A stretch of DNA of 64,000 bases. Source: Ligustrum vulgare (Eukaryota; Streptophyta; Magnoliopsida; Lamiales; Oleaceae). Within the stretch, counting starts at the first letter, position 1; every line of letters starts with the position of its first letter. The stretch is from contig OY743189.1 in assembly GCA_963555705.1 (NCBI GenBank), positions 6,217,501 to 6,281,500 on the forward strand, in the 5' to 3' direction. This document shows, piece after piece, positions 25,301 through 36,502 of this stretch. The notes under the pieces were generated by a model, which ran no database searches, was not told the origin of the DNA, and worked only from the letters and a program-made list of their open reading frames with translations. A program made the position numbers and the translations under genes.

Positions 25301-27014
25301 TTTCAATTTGTAGTGCTTGTATACATAATTGATTGCGTACTAAGAAGAATTAATTCTAGCCATGGTAATCAATATGTGGAGCCCAATTTCTATATGTTAA
25401 TTTTCGTGTTCCAAATTTTTTTTCACTATTATCGTATTTAAAAGGATAGAAAAGTTTACGCACACATAAGGAGAAAAATATGCACACAAAATATGAGCAA
25501 AGAAAGGAAGTACTACGTCCTACTCAATTTTTGTTATTCATCAATTCATTACTCTTTAAAGTAAATCCAATTTTCTTATTTCGATCATACCTCAAAAAAG
25601 CCGAATACTTTGTGAGTGTATTACTACACAAGTTCTCCACCGCTTCTTTTAAATCCAAAAGCTCAAAACAGATCTTCCTGATTCCCTACATAAATATGAA
25701 TATTGGCTATTAATTATGGGTACAACAATAGTGATGGATGAAAGTAGTTCTACCAAAGAGCCAAAATACCACATGCAATTTGATTAGGTTTTATAAGTTT
25801 CATACAAGCAAGGAACAAATAGTTAAGAAACTTCAGAAGCTAAATCTGTATCCCTTCCAAGAATTTAATGGTTATCTGCACTATAAAAGATGTTGTTCAT
25901 ATATATATATATGAACAGCCACATGGCACATCTCACTGAATTGTTTTTCTTTTAAAGTAAACAATTTCAACTGGTCAAATATTCCTGCCACAATTTTTTA
26001 CTTTTCAAACAAATGGACCAATGAACGACTGACACGTCGATATTTATAAACAAATTTTGCCAAACAGAGGCTAAGTTAAGTTTCTGTTCGGATCGGATGG
26101 TTATTTTGGTTTATAAACCAAATTTTAAACTACCCTATTTCCCAAATCAATTTCTAACCATACACATTTTCTCTCTCCACTTTTTATCCATCCATCTACC
26201 TAAAAAACCATGAAAAAAACTGATTTTAAACCAAAAAAAACTTCCGAACAGAGGCTAAACGTTTCAATGGCCACTGAACTTTGTGTTGTGTCACGGCTTA
26301 CTCACCCAAATTCTTCAAGCAATTAAGGAAGACACGGTTTTGTTCTTTCAATTGGGAAAGGCGTGTTTGGAAGATGTATTTTTGATGTGGCCTTCAGTTG
26401 CCATGACAGAGATTATTTGGAGTGATTTAAATGGCCCCATCAAATTTCAGTCATCCATGTAAGCTGTGTTGCTCAGACTCTCCATTTTTTTAGTATCCAT
26501 GTCGGACACAAGGATATGGGATCCTTTTCGGATCCTTTAAATTAAAAGATGATACTTATATCATTTAAATCAAAACAAAATCTTTATATCTCTATAATTA
26601 CTAATAAATAATTTTCTAAAATAATTTGAAGTTTAAAAGAAGTATCATGCACTCATGTCTAAAATTTGTGTACTTTTTAGCCATGTCCTGTATCCTACAT
26701 TTTGGGGGAAAAAAAAGTTGGATACATAAAAATTCAAACCGAGGTAACCCTATCCCTTATGCAAAACCGTAACACAAAATGTGGAATCCTTCAGTTTTCA
26801 AGGAATTAAAGTTGAACAAGGAAACCCCAGCACACTTTACACTAATCAAGTAAATTAATACTCAATTTGAAAAAAGGGGAAAGAAGAGATTTTTAGTTAA
26901 ATCTTTTACCTTTTCAGTCTTGGACTGGTAAATGGTGTCGATCTTAGACTGCGGCGTGACACTTTCCATGGATGGGAAATCATCTTCTTCTTCACTGCTC
27001 TCCACCATTTTCAT
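13316..27014 (-). CDS. EXO84C: Exocyst complex subunit EXO84C
   Basis: Exocyst subunits tether secretory vesicles to the plasma membrane. Seven exons fit GT-AG rules and keep frame: 27014-26910, 25685-25591, 18273-17232, 15773-15249, 14309-14121, 13780-13644, 13583-13316, giving 786 residues (784 from the second ATG, 27008), close to Arabidopsis EXO84C as I remember it. Exon 1 gives the acidic [12 protein letters not shown]-terminus; exon 2 [20 protein letters not shown]; exon 3 the [19 protein letters not shown] helix, [19 protein letters not shown] and [17 protein letters not shown]; exons 4-5 the [32 protein letters not shown] and [17 protein letters not shown] blocks; exon 7 the acidic Ser-rich tail ending [14 protein letters not shown]. 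Each exon lines up with the EXO84C paralogue better than with EXO84A or B. No stop or frameshift is seen. Exon 2 (95 bp) is isolated by a 7.3-kb TE-filled intron and is easily missed. Confidence 0.93.
14660..15172. mobile_element. 513-bp PIF/Harbinger-type MITE in EXO84C intron 4
   Basis: Ends are GGCTGCGTTTGAT on the left and the inverse of GGCTCCGTTTGAT on the right (12 of 13 match), flanked by TAA on both sides (14657-14659 and 15173-15175). It lies in the intron between exon 4 (15249-15773) and exon 5 (14121-14309). The interior is AT-rich with several short inverted GGAAAAT/ATTTTCC motifs. The 595-1135 relic is a relative. Confidence 0.88.
15774..17231 (-). other. EXO84C intron 3
   Basis: Bounded by GTGAGT after exon 3 and TATACAG before exon 4. 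It holds an (ATATTT)n run and otherwise AT-rich sequence. The 105-residue minus-strand reading at 16945-17262 begins in exon 3 in another frame and runs into the intron, so it is a chance ORF. Confidence 0.8.
15974..16010. repeat. (ATATTT)n microsatellite
   Basis: About six hexamer units in EXO84C intron 3. Confidence 0.93.
19165..19525. repeat. Intronic direct repeat, copy 1
   Basis: Matches 25212-25552 in the same orientation over about 350 bp; shared strings include CTCTAATATTTTCTTTTATT, GAAGAATTAATTCTAGCCA and AAGAAAGGAAG. Divergence is moderate, with small indels. This copy is not followed by an exon 2 relic. Confidence 0.9.
19893..20222. mobile_element. MITE-like element with TTGCTCGGACT ends
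   Basis: Left end ATTGCTCGGACT and right end AGTCCGAGCAA are inverse copies about 330 bp apart, with inner CGAGTA/TACTCG-type matches. No target duplication is clear. A diverged relative lies at 26467-26740. The same kind of end is common in plant intergenic DNA, but I cannot assign a superfamily. Confidence 0.6.
20398..20561. mobile_element. Tourist-like MITE, family A copy 1 (164 bp)
   Basis: TTA flanks both ends (20395-20397, 20562-20564). The terminal repeats share TGTTT and GTAA in register (left TACTGTGTTTGGTAA, right inverse GCCTTTGTTTCGTAA). The core has the family phrase CTTCTCAACCACATATTTTA. Non-coding, in EXO84C intron 2. Confidence 0.72.
21150..22930 (+). mobile_element. Fragment of the 33990-50291 gypsy family
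   Basis: The first kilobase matches the non-coding 3' region of the large gypsy element (47750-48768), for example AGTCTTATTCTTCTCTT. At 22195 an LTR start follows, TGATAAGTGCATTTTATACA, like TGATAAGTATATTTTATACG at 48769. The LTR is cut short before its end. No coding remains. It sits in EXO84C intron 2, antisense to the gene. Confidence 0.75.
22549..22569. repeat. (CA)n microsatellite
   Basis: About ten CA units inside the truncated gypsy LTR. Confidence 0.93.
23248..24423 (-). mobile_element. Non-autonomous Helitron (1176 bp)
   Basis: Read on the minus strand the element begins TCTATATCTATAATATTT, a typical plant Helitron 5' start, preceded by A. It ends with the small hairpin CGTGCAACGCACG, 13 bases, then CTAG, followed by T. 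So it sits exactly between A and T, has TC and CTAG ends and makes no target duplication, as rolling-circle Helitrons do. It has no Rep/helicase gene. Extra GTGCACGAA-type motifs occur inside near the 3' end. It lies in EXO84C intron 2. Confidence 0.8.
25212..25552. repeat. Intronic direct repeat, copy 2, next to exon 2
   Basis: Second copy of the 19165-19525 sequence, ending about 40 bp from EXO84C exon 2 (25591-25685). Because the copy next to the exon is probably in its original setting, copy 1 is more likely the derived one, but this is inference. Confidence 0.85.
26080..26255. mobile_element. Tourist-like MITE, family A copy 2 (176 bp)
   Basis: TAA on both sides (26077-26079, 26256-26258); ends GTTTCTGTTCGGA and the inverse of GCCTCTGTTCGGA. 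The core contains CACATTTTCTCTCTCCAC. It lies in EXO84C intron 1. Immediately to its left (26060-26074) is CCAAACAGAGGCTAA, which looks like the right end of another, truncated copy. Confidence 0.87.
26467..26740. mobile_element. Diverged relative of the GCTCGGAC element
   Basis: Left end TTGCTCAGACTCTCC and right end ACCGAGGTAAC resemble the inverted ends of 19893-20222, and both contain ATATGGGAT/GTGTC-type phrases. No target duplication is visible. In EXO84C intron 1. Confidence 0.5.
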
Positions 27015-30000
27015 CCTCTGCAGTGTTGGAATTATTGATGGATTTACAGTTTCCGAAGTCCTGAGCAAGATTCAGGGCAGCACTAGCGTGTGATTGTGAG
27101 TGTGAATAAAGCGGAAGCAGAGGAAAGCAACAGAACAGAAGAGAAGATTTTGATTAGAATTTGTGAAGCTATTATACAGTCATTTACGGTCATCTAATAT
27201 TAGTGCAAGTTCAAGCAAAATGACTTGCGAAAGATCGGTCATGTTAATAATACCCACAAATTCCAAATTGGTTGGGTATCCGACGTAAATACACGAAAAT
27301 TAATCCACCCAATTAATGAATTTGTGAGTAGGGTAAAAACTCAATATGGATATGAATTCAATATGAGAATTGTATAAAAATTCATTTTCGACTCATATAA
27401 CCATTAATTTTTCAAAAAAAAAAATATTATATTTAAATTTAACAACTTAATTTTTTTTTAAAAGTATGTACTCAATAATTAGTTTATTACATGTGAAATT
27501 CATGAAAAAATTATAATTAAATACTTATATTATTGTCGATCAAATATTATTATTATTATTATACACACACGTCCACTTTGGGGTGACACCAATGCCAAAC
27601 AATAATAATAATAATAAAATTAAATTAAAATACGTAACAAGTTTTAAATATGTATAAAAGTATACTAGCACCCAACCCACATCCTACTCGCACCCAACCC
27701 GCGACTCTTAAGGGGGTATATGCGTAGAGTATGTGTATTATAAATCTCTAGTTTATAGGGTATGATTTTTCAAACCCGACTCAAACCCTACCCATTGTCA
27801 TTTCTAATCGGTCCACAAGTTTAAGCAAAATGTCCAGGCCGAACTCGGGTGACAAGAGTTCATTTTCTTTTACTTCTCTCTCTATTTGATTGGGAGATGG
27901 ATAGAGATGAAAATAGGGCTGCTCAGCTCGCCGACTCGACTCATGAAAGTTCAGTCCACAAGTTTCTCAAGCTCATACACATATTGATCCTTGTCAATTT
28001 GTCAAAATTTGTTCGACATAAGATTCTATAACATCACAATCTCACTTTTACATAAATTTGTTGATCTCCACGAAGTTCCCATTTCGGAAGATTTGGATGT
28101 GGGAGGTAGTCACTCAATTAATTTTGATGACGTCAAAGAAATTGTAGATATTGTTAACCCAAGAGTAACTAACCAAGAGAATAGTGAATTGGTTTATAAA
28201 AAAAATTTCAATAAATAATCTCAAATGTAAAACCAATAAATACAAATATAAAAACTTTAAGTGTTATAAGATATGTAAATTAAAATATCAATGTAGAGTG
28301 TTATAAAGATGTAAAGTTAGCGTCTATTTGGCAAACCGTTTAAAAATATGTTTTTAAACAACACAATTCCCCACAACACTTTTTAACTACCCACATTTTC
28401 TCTCTCCACTTTTCAACCACATTTTAAATTGAAAACATAAAAAAATATGTTTTTAAACACATAACTTCAGACAATTTGAGCCTTAATTAATAAACCGAGT
28501 ATAACAATTAGAGATAGTATTGCACAATATGAATTGAAAAAAAAAAAAAAAAAAAGAAGTGCAATGTAAGTAAGTAAAAAGGAATAGAGCAAACGATATT
28601 TCAAGAAGGTTCAATCAAACAACTTAATTTATGTCCTCGATTATCAAGTTCTTCGTCACGAGTAAGGCTAAATTCACTATAATTGTAACTTATAAAAAAG
28701 GAGTAATCATCCTTAAGTGACTTATAACAAGGAGCACTTTTCTTAAATGAGTTCCAACAAGGAGCAATTATCCTTATGTAACTTACAATAAGGAGCATAT
28801 ATCCTTTAACAACAATCGAGCTTTAAAGGGACCTCGAAATAAACCGATTACAATGAAGTGATTTACAATTGAAATAATTCTCTTGACAAATGATATACTC
28901 AAATTAAGTCTCAAGAAAGTTAACACTTTAATCAGTAGTAATGAATTAAGCTCGAGTGTTAGAGAAATTTTGTTGCAAATGATAGTGAAAAGTTTAAAGA
29001 AATCAAAAAAAGTTTTTTAATAATATAATCTCTTGTAAAATGATTGAAACAAGTTAAGTACCAAGAGATGAAAAACACTTGAATAATTAACAATAAGTTA
29101 AGCTCAAAGTGTTTGGACAATGGAACTTTGATAAATCAAAAGATGATGAAAAATATGATACAAATATTGAAACTTATTTAATAGAAATTCTCTCTCTGTA
29201 TAAGATTGAAAATAAGTTTAGTACAATATATGATGTGAAGATGTTGAAGAAGTTTAAACAATGTAAACCAAGAATCTTTACAAAAACTTTGATAAGTTTG
29301 ATAAAACTAAGTTTAGATCATTCAAAGTTTTCTAATTAAGATAGATGAATATAAATCAACTAAAAATAATGATTTTTTCAATAGAAAGCTTTCTTAAAAC
29401 CTCATCTTGATCGTTTAAATTGAATGCAAGAGAAAAGTTTATTTATAGATCAAAGTAAACAAAAACAGGAGCTTTCAGTTGATCATTTAGGTCAGCTAAA
29501 AGTGCAAAGTAGACGTTATAAAAATTTAGCCATTAGAGTTTGGGTTGAGCAAAACTATTGTTTCAGATGATCAATCTTTCGGTCAATCGGTAACTTTCGA
29601 TTGATCGAGTATGAAAATTTTGGAAAATTATATTTATGTTGAAATGTTCCTTTTCCAAAATCTATTTCAAATTTTGAATCAAAATGATTTTATACAAGTG
29701 ATGAAATGTGATTGGTGCATGAAAATTTATGTAGGTCTAGTCAATTTAAACTCGAGCTCTAATCTTGTATGCTTGAATTCTTGATCTTCATGTCATGCTT
29801 TACATCTTGAATGTTGACCTTGAATATCTTCAATTCTATCTTGATCTTTGAATGGCTTTGATTTTCACATCTTGTATGCTTGATCATGTATCTTTGATTG
29901 ATACATTTGAGAGACAAATTGAACATAGAATGCTTTGAAGAATATCATTATATGAAACACTTGAAGTATATGTGCTAACAACACAAGATAAACTTATTTG

Positions 30001-30150
30001 TTATGATAAAAAAATAAGGTTAAATTAAAAATAGGTCAATAGATATTGCCAAAGATGTACCTAATATTCCGTATGCAAGAGACAAGTGAAATTGTAAAAA
30101 ATCTATAAAGTGTCGGGATCATTTCAAATTGGTTTCAGTAGGTCGTACAA
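27015..30150. other. 5' flank of EXO84C and intergenic DNA
   Basis: The first 150 bp should contain the EXO84C 5' UTR and promoter; upstream of the first ATG (27014) there is AG-rich sequence on the minus strand (27100-27150), but I cannot fix a TATA box or start site. Beyond it: TAA/ATT microsatellites (27548-27620), a MITE (28320-28482) and AT-rich sequence. The 75-77-residue readings at 27991-28218 and 29109-29339 match nothing known and are probably chance. Confidence 0.5.
28320..28482. mobile_element. Tourist-like MITE, family A copy 3 (163 bp)
   Basis: TTA flanks (28317-28319, 28483-28485); the core CCACATTTTCTCTCTCCACT and TTTTCAACCACA is shared with the other family members, and ATATGTTTTTAAACA occurs near both sides. 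The outermost bases of the two ends match only weakly. Confidence 0.75.
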
Positions 30151-30171
30151 CTTACGAAAACTAAAGAGTAC

Positions 30172-30600
30172 AAAGTAGTGTGTAAATAATGCGCACAAAA
30201 TTTGGCATGACAAAAGGGTATTGGTACCACCAACTTCAACCATCACTATCCTAAATGTGTGATCAAACATGGTCGTGTTGAAGGAAACCAAACTCAATTG
30301 ACATTTAATAAATCCAGTACTGGTTCTACATCAATACTAAGCCCATGGACGTGTTCTGAGGATGAAGCTCATGTTGGAACGGTAAAATTTGTTATTGAGG
30401 TGTAGTTGTTGTTAAGCATAGTAGACAACCAAGACTTCACATCATACGTTAAAGAATATCTTCAATCAAACTATGTTGGAATTGGTAGAAACACTTTTTG
30501 TTGTTTCACTAAGAAAAACTGATATATATGATTTACATAAATATGATGGTGTTATTTATTTTACTTTGAAATCTACGGAAAGGAATTAAGAAAAACTGTT
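30172..30600 (+). pseudogene. BED-finger hAT transposase relic
   Basis: In one plus frame the sequence reads a BED zinc finger: KVVCK-stop-CAQNLA, then GIGTTNFNHHYPKC, i.e. the Cys-Cys and His...Cys spacing of hAT (RICESLEEPER-type) transposases, followed by SILSPWTC and the block resembling LSIVDNQDFTSYVKEYL that comes before the catalytic core in that family. Two stops fall in the finger and more follow; the dimerisation domain is absent. Known: these proteins bind the ends of hAT elements. Dead relic; sure of the family at moderate level. Confidence 0.7.
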
Positions 30601-31099
30601 ACGTAGCTACAGTCGCACACTATATAGATCCACTTTGGATTATGCTCTTGTTTGGAAGAGATTAAAATTTTTAGTAGATTTTAATAAAAATTGATGAGAT
30701 GTGTGGTTGATATTAACTTTTGACTCGGATTAAAAATTTAATCTGTGCCAAACTAGGGATATTTATAAAAAAAATTATTACTTTTAAGATAATAGAATAT
30801 TCTCACAATATAATAATATGTTTAATACTATATAGTCCAAATTGTTGGGAAATATAGTTTTGAAAACAAAACTTGTTCTTTACATTTGCAAAGACGTTTG
30901 GAAGATCACCAAGTCCTCTACAGAATTTTAAAACGTTTAGGCCACAACCATATCGCCCAAATGTATGGCATTCATACAATCCTAAAGCAGGAAAGTAATC
31001 CCATTTGATGAGATGACAAGAATGCAACAAAGCCGATATCAAATGAATTATGGACGAATGATAAGACAGCAATAGGGTATACAACAGCATAAACAAGCA

Positions 31100-32150
31100 A
31101 ACTCTGTTTGAATGAAGAAACAAGAAGTTTCAAAAGCCAAACAAGGTAATGGCTTAAAAGAATCATTGCAAGAAGCATCATCAAGTATGTTTGGTGACAA
31201 AAATTTGGCCACAAGTAAAGGGACAAAGATGAAGATGATGCCATGCAATCAACTAACATCCTGTTTGGCACTTTGCCTCCAAACATGGCCAGTAATTACG
31301 TGTTGGGCAATGAGTTCTAGAATGATGGGATAAATGAAACAATCTTTGAAGAATCAGAAGAAGCAGCATGGACATTGAAAATAGAAGGCAATACTCTTGT
31401 TGAGGTAATCCCACCAAGTGAAGAAACCCATAATTTGGAGGATGATGGGATGACTGATGTAGAAGAGGAATTAGACTTCAAAGCATAATGTAGAAAATGA
31501 GAGTTTCACATGGCAAACCTCTTAAGCAATTGGACCAGGAGGGAAATCCAGCATTAGTTTATTGGGAGAATCATGTGGACGATCATTCCATTATTTGGTT
31601 TTATACAGACCTCCCAAGAGGAAGAAGAGAATGCCTCACACTGAGAAGAACAAGTCATCTCCAAAGATTTTCTCTCCGCCTACTAATTGGGAAAAAAAAA
31701 TCAGTCAATCACATGCGAGTAGAAGTCCACGAAATCCATGAAGAAAGTATGTTATAGGTAGACATATCTAGTAGAAATGAACATGAAAAGGGAAAACAAA
31801 AAATGGAGTTTGAGCCAAATGTAAATATGATGTTCAAAAAACCTTCTTTAAATTTTACTAAACACTTAAGGTCATTGTATAGAAAGGCCTCTATTGATGA
31901 CATCCCAATCTCTAAAGTTATTATAGACAACGGAGAAGTCATCAACACTATTCCATATAAAATGTTAAAGAGGTTTGCAAAGTCAGACATATATAATTCC
32001 AACAGTGGTGGTGCTGACCAATTTCAATCGAGTAATACCATTGGATATAACATTATGGAGTACAACAAAAACTATTGTCTTCTTTGTAATGGACGGTCCC
32101 ACAAATTATAATGTGCTTCTATGAAGAGACTAGATACATGGGAATCAGTG
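31100..32150 (+). pseudogene. Gypsy-type retropepsin relic
   Basis: The plus reading at 31803-32111 contains SLYRKASIDDIPISKVIIDNG followed by TIPYKMLKRF, the pattern of the aspartic protease of plant gypsy polyproteins, with the active-site triplet as DNG instead of D(S/T)G. The upstream readings (31112-31757) lie where the gag-protease linker should be but are too decayed to identify. No reverse transcriptase follows before 32857. The overlapping minus-strand ORFs are mirror readings. Confidence 0.6.
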
Positions 32151-32856
32151 TATATAACATTATCACTTCATTAACGCTTAATATTTTGGAATGATAAGGG
32201 AAATGCTAAAGTTGTACAAGCTGAAGAACGACCTTTTGTAGCAGAAACCGACTCTATGGAATGATTTATGTACGAAGGAAATTGCAGGCCAATCAGAGTA
32301 GTCCAAGGAGAAGAAAGAAGTACAAGAAATAGCATGAAATGAGGAACCATACTCAGTAGAGGCTCTTACAAAATTATTTACCCAAATGAGACTAAACATA
32401 GTAGTCTTTGAAGAGTCAGTAATTGGTAAAAAACTAATCAAAGAAGTGTAATGCAAGAAAAGATGGTTTACGAAGATGAATTCAAAGAAAAGATGAAAAG
32501 AAAGAAACACTTGTATTTGAACACGATCTGCAGAGAAAATTCAACCAGGTGGAGTGCTTGGAGAAAAGGATCCCTACAGGCTTAGGAGGTAATTTTATGA
32601 TTTAATAGACAGGATGGTCGCCCAAGGAGATTAATTGGAGAAGGGAAGGCAATATATGATGAATAGAATTATTCAATTATTGAAAGTTGTTGATTAGTTC
32701 TTTTCTTTAAAGGCCCAACTTTGGCCCGTACTTATGTACTTATTTCCATAAATTAAGTGCATGTTTTGTCACTGTACTTTGTGTCAAAGAAATTGATAGG
32801 GGCAATCTTCAACTCACATCTCACCCAACAGAGGAATTAATGTACAGTGAGAAAAG

Positions 32857-33984
32857 TTAATCATTTCTCGTTGTATTATTGATTTCGATATAATTGCTGA
32901 TAGAAGATGCGACTCTCCAGACGAATATTGGATATGTATAAGGGAAATCATGAAAGACTAAATTGGCAATCAAAATATTATGGCAAAAAAATATGTATAT
33001 ATAAGATTCAAGACCGATCAGTTCCTCCAACAAAGAGCGAATAGAACTCTTGATTATATTCCATTCTTCATGAAGTTGTGTTTCTTCCACTTTTATAGCA
33101 GCTGATTCCTTCTTTGGACATGTTTTCCCTAATTTAGTATAGTAGGAGGTAAGCGCCTTAACACGGTCTACTTCTTGAACCAAGGCCCATGTCTTTGCTT
33201 CTTTCGGCATTTCTAAATTATCGACCTCCACCTGGATTTCTTTAAGTCTTGCACGAACATCTTCCAAAGAAGAGGCTACATGTGTTGCCTCAATAGTTAA
33301 TCCCTCTACCATTTTCTAAGCTTTAGAGAAGTTCAAAATTAGATTGGTTTTGTCTAGGACAACGCTTGAAAATTCTCCTTTCCACTCACGAAGGCTTATT
33401 TATTGATCAAGCAACTCCTGAAGTTCATTATGAGCCCCTTCCAAAGTAATCATGGAATTATGAGGCACTAGTATGGAAAGTTCATCCAAGATTCCTTGTA
33501 ATTTACTCTTAAGCTTTTGGAGTTAGATGAGTATTTTATTAGACACAACTAAAATCAACTCTTCATCAGCAAAATGAGCACACTCAAACGCAAGTTTACC
33601 CCAGACGTCAAGGTTAGAAATGGAGCAATCAACGATGGATCCATTTCGGAGGAGTGACCAACAGAACCACTTATCGTGTCTTCCATTAAAGAAAAAAATG
33701 TAACAGTGGTCTGAAGGACACAGCCATAATTACTCTGCGAAACCCAATAAACAATAAGTAAATCTAAGCACAGTTAGTAAAAATAGCCATTATGAATGAG
33801 TTATACTTACAATATCAAGAGTTGGAGATTCATGTCGAGCTGATGAAGGATCAAGTTGGGGAACCTCTGAAATAGGAACTTTTGGATGAATCAAAGATGC
33901 AAAATAATCAGAAGCCTTCATGAGGGCATCGCACATAGGATTTGGAACCAGAGGTTCTAAAAGAAAACAAGGATCAAGGTCCAT
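32857..33984 (-). pseudogene. C-terminal part of a PMD-type gene
   Basis: Minus-strand coding with gene-like structure: an exon (33984-33802) ending at GATATT|GTAAGT, an acceptor TTTCGCAG ending at 33735, then a damaged stretch, then 33312-32857, a charged coiled coil (EDVRARLKEIQVEVDNLE and WNIIKSSIRSLLEELIGL). I read it as the tail of the plant-mobile-domain gene whose front lies at 50330-51900, separated by the gypsy insertion. That link is inference from strand, order and protein type. Stops at several places make it non-functional. Confidence 0.5.
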
Positions 33985-33989
33985 GTCCT

Positions 33990-35093
33990 AATAAGTTTGT
34001 TTTGGAAATTGCATTGTAAGTTATAACTTCGTGGCCTCGCAACATCACACTACGAGGCTGAACAAACCTACTTTAAATGGTCAGAATGATTTTTCATTCA
34101 ACTGCGCACCCGCATAGCTTTTCGACTAGGCCGTATTTTAGGCTTTTGCGCACGACTTTAACAGGTTTCCTCCTTGATCATCTAGGTTATTTCACAACCT
34201 ATATATGCAACTCGTGAGGCATGAATTCCAAGCCTTTCCCTCACCCAAGAACAACCTAAACTCATATTTCAACGTCGAATTCTTAGGAGATTGAAGTAAA
34301 GCAAGGGAGGAGACTTGAAGATTATATGAAGAATTGATCCTTGGTGAAGCTTTCCTTTCTTTTATGTTATTTTTAATGAATGTTTATTTTTATTGTTTTT
34401 GTATTTTTATGACAATGTGTAGCTAAATTCTCATGTTGGGATGAACGATATAGCGTAGCTTTATTATTTTAGTTCCAAACTCCAGTTTTTAAATTATTCG
34501 TTGGATGTGTTGATTTTATTTTGAGTTTATTGCATGAGTTAATTGGTCACTAATTTATGATTTCGTAGTTTGTTTTTATAATCCGTGAGGTGAGCTAAAA
34601 ACTAGACTTAGGAATAAAATTCAATAATTGAATGAAAGATGGAGATGTATTTTTGTTATTACTATACTCATGTGTGAATTCTTGTATTCTATGCATCTAG
34701 ATAAAGAATAATATGAACTTTTGTAGAGATACATGGTTGACTTATTTAAGTAGAATTGATTTAAACTTGAAAGAGGAATTTCAATATATATGAGTGAATT
34801 TGACTAAATGCATTATTAGGAAATAAAACTGTAGTTGGAACTAATTTAATTGGTTAGGTGAAATTAGGAATCCCAATGCTTCTAAAATCATTTTAAAAGC
34901 AAAACAATTTCATAATTTATTTCTTTAGCATAATTCTTAGTTTTATATTTTCAAAACATCTTTCATTGTTCAAATAAAGGTTGGAACTAATAATTTTGAT
35001 AATTAATAGCAATCTTTGTGGTACGATAACTCAGACTCTTTTGTCCACTTTATTACTTGATCGAGATATTGTACACTTGCAATTAAAATCACA
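33990..35093 (+). repeat. 5' LTR of the gypsy element, truncated
   Basis: Matches the last 1.1 kb of the LTR at 48769-50291 and ends with the same TTAAAATCACA. The first 400 bp, including the TGATAAG start, are missing at the junction with the PMD gene remnant. Confidence 0.82.
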
Positions 35094-35249
35094 TCGAGTT
35101 TTTGGCGCATTTGACGGGTATTTGATATTAATATCGATACTACTCAGTTCTTACTTTAATTTGAATTTTTATTTGTATTATTTCTAGTTTACATTTTTGC
35201 TTTTATTTTTCTTTAATTTAGTTTATGTTGAGAAGGTCTAAATCTTGTG

Positions 35250-36497
35250 ATTTGCTTCTTTTTATTCAGAGATTGAACATACCCTTCGACAGAGGCGTAG
35301 ACAACAATTGGAAGTAGCTCAACAAACAGATCTTCACATGGTAGATGATAGAGTTCAAAATAATCAGGAAAAACTGAATAATCTACCAGCAGTTGTTATT
35401 GAACAACAACAAAATCATGGGGGGTGTCCTTTAAGAGATTATATGGTTCCTTATGTGGGAAACATTGGGACATGTGTGGTACCGCCTACTATCCTACAAA
35501 CAAATATGAAATCAAGACTTCCTTGATTTCATTAATCCAAAACTCGGTAGTGTTTCACGGGTTATCATCTGAAGACCCACATGTACATCTTCGGACTTTC
35601 CAAGAAATATGTGATATCTAGTGCATGGACGAGGTCCCAGCTGAGGCAGTTAAAATGAAATTATTCTCCTTCTCAGTAGCCAATAAAGCAAAGGCTTGGT
35701 ACTATCCCTTGCCTTTACACTCCATTACCTCATGGACAATTCTAAGTCAAAAGTTTGTGGACAAATTTTTCCCACCTGACTACAAGTCAAAACTTAGGCA
35801 TGAAATCCTATCTTTCAATCAACAGTCAGGGGAATCAATTTTTGAAGCTTGGAAAAGGTTTAACGAGCTCATATGTCATATCCAACACATGGAATAGCAG
35901 ACTAGATCTTGGTGTAGACATTCTACAATGGTTTGACTTGTGATAACAAGAAGCATGTAGATTCAGTAGAAGGTGGATCAGTAATGGACATCACCTATGA
36001 AGAAGCCATAGGAATATTTGAGGAAATGGCTGCATGGCTGCAAATAGTTACCAGTGGTACTCGGATCGCTCTACGTCAGAATGTGGAGGAATTGTGGCAG
36101 TTGATGAAATTACAGCACTAAATGCAAAGTTGGATGCACTAACAAAGAAATTTGACAGTTTGAGTCATCAATTAGTACATGCTGTTCAGATAACTTTAAT
36201 CTGTGATTTCTACTTCGAAAACCACATTGTAAAGGATTGTCTTGTGGGTCATCAAAGTCAATCAAGTCTAGAACAAGCAAATTTTGTGGGAAATAGGCAC
36301 CAAGGTGGTTCTTATTCGCAAACTTACAATCTAGAGTTGAAGAACTATCCAAACTTCTCTTGGTCCAACAATCAGAATATTCGATGCCCACCAGGTTTCC
36401 AACAGTAGCAACAAATCCAAACTACTATGAAGGAAAACATGGATATAATAATTCAGCTGGTTAAGACCCAACAGAGATGTTTCAGAATCAACAAGCT
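35250..36497 (+). pseudogene. Gypsy gag relic (Athila/Tat type)
   Basis: Typical capsid block of this lineage: FHGLSSEDPHVHLRTFQEIC, then KLFSFSVANKAKAWYYPLP, SITSWTILSQKFVDKFFP, LRHEILSFNQ and ESIFEAWKRFNELI. Later comes a damaged zinc knuckle (CDFYFENHIVKDC) and NFSWSNNQN. Two frames and several stops (e.g. 35524, 35619, 35895) interrupt it. The copia element is inserted downstream at 36503. The gag normally packages the element RNA. Confidence 0.82.
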
Positions 36498-36502
36498 GAA
36501 AT

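Larger units (their letters stand above)
18274..25590 (-). other. EXO84C intron 2, 7.3 kb, TE-filled
   Basis: Starts at GTATGATC after exon 2 and ends at CTTTGTAG before exon 3. Contents in plus coordinates: a direct repeat copy (19165-19525), a GCTCGGAC element (19893-20222), a MITE (20398-20561), a gypsy fragment (21150-22930), a Helitron (23248-24423) and the second direct repeat copy (25212-25552). The rest (18430-19160, 20562-21150, 24424-25200) shows nothing I recognise except short CA and TA runs. Confidence 0.85.

Noticed and set aside
30640..30770. Possible further MITE (CTCTTGTTTGG...CCAAACTAGGG)
   Set aside because: Ends match only in part and no target duplication is visible.
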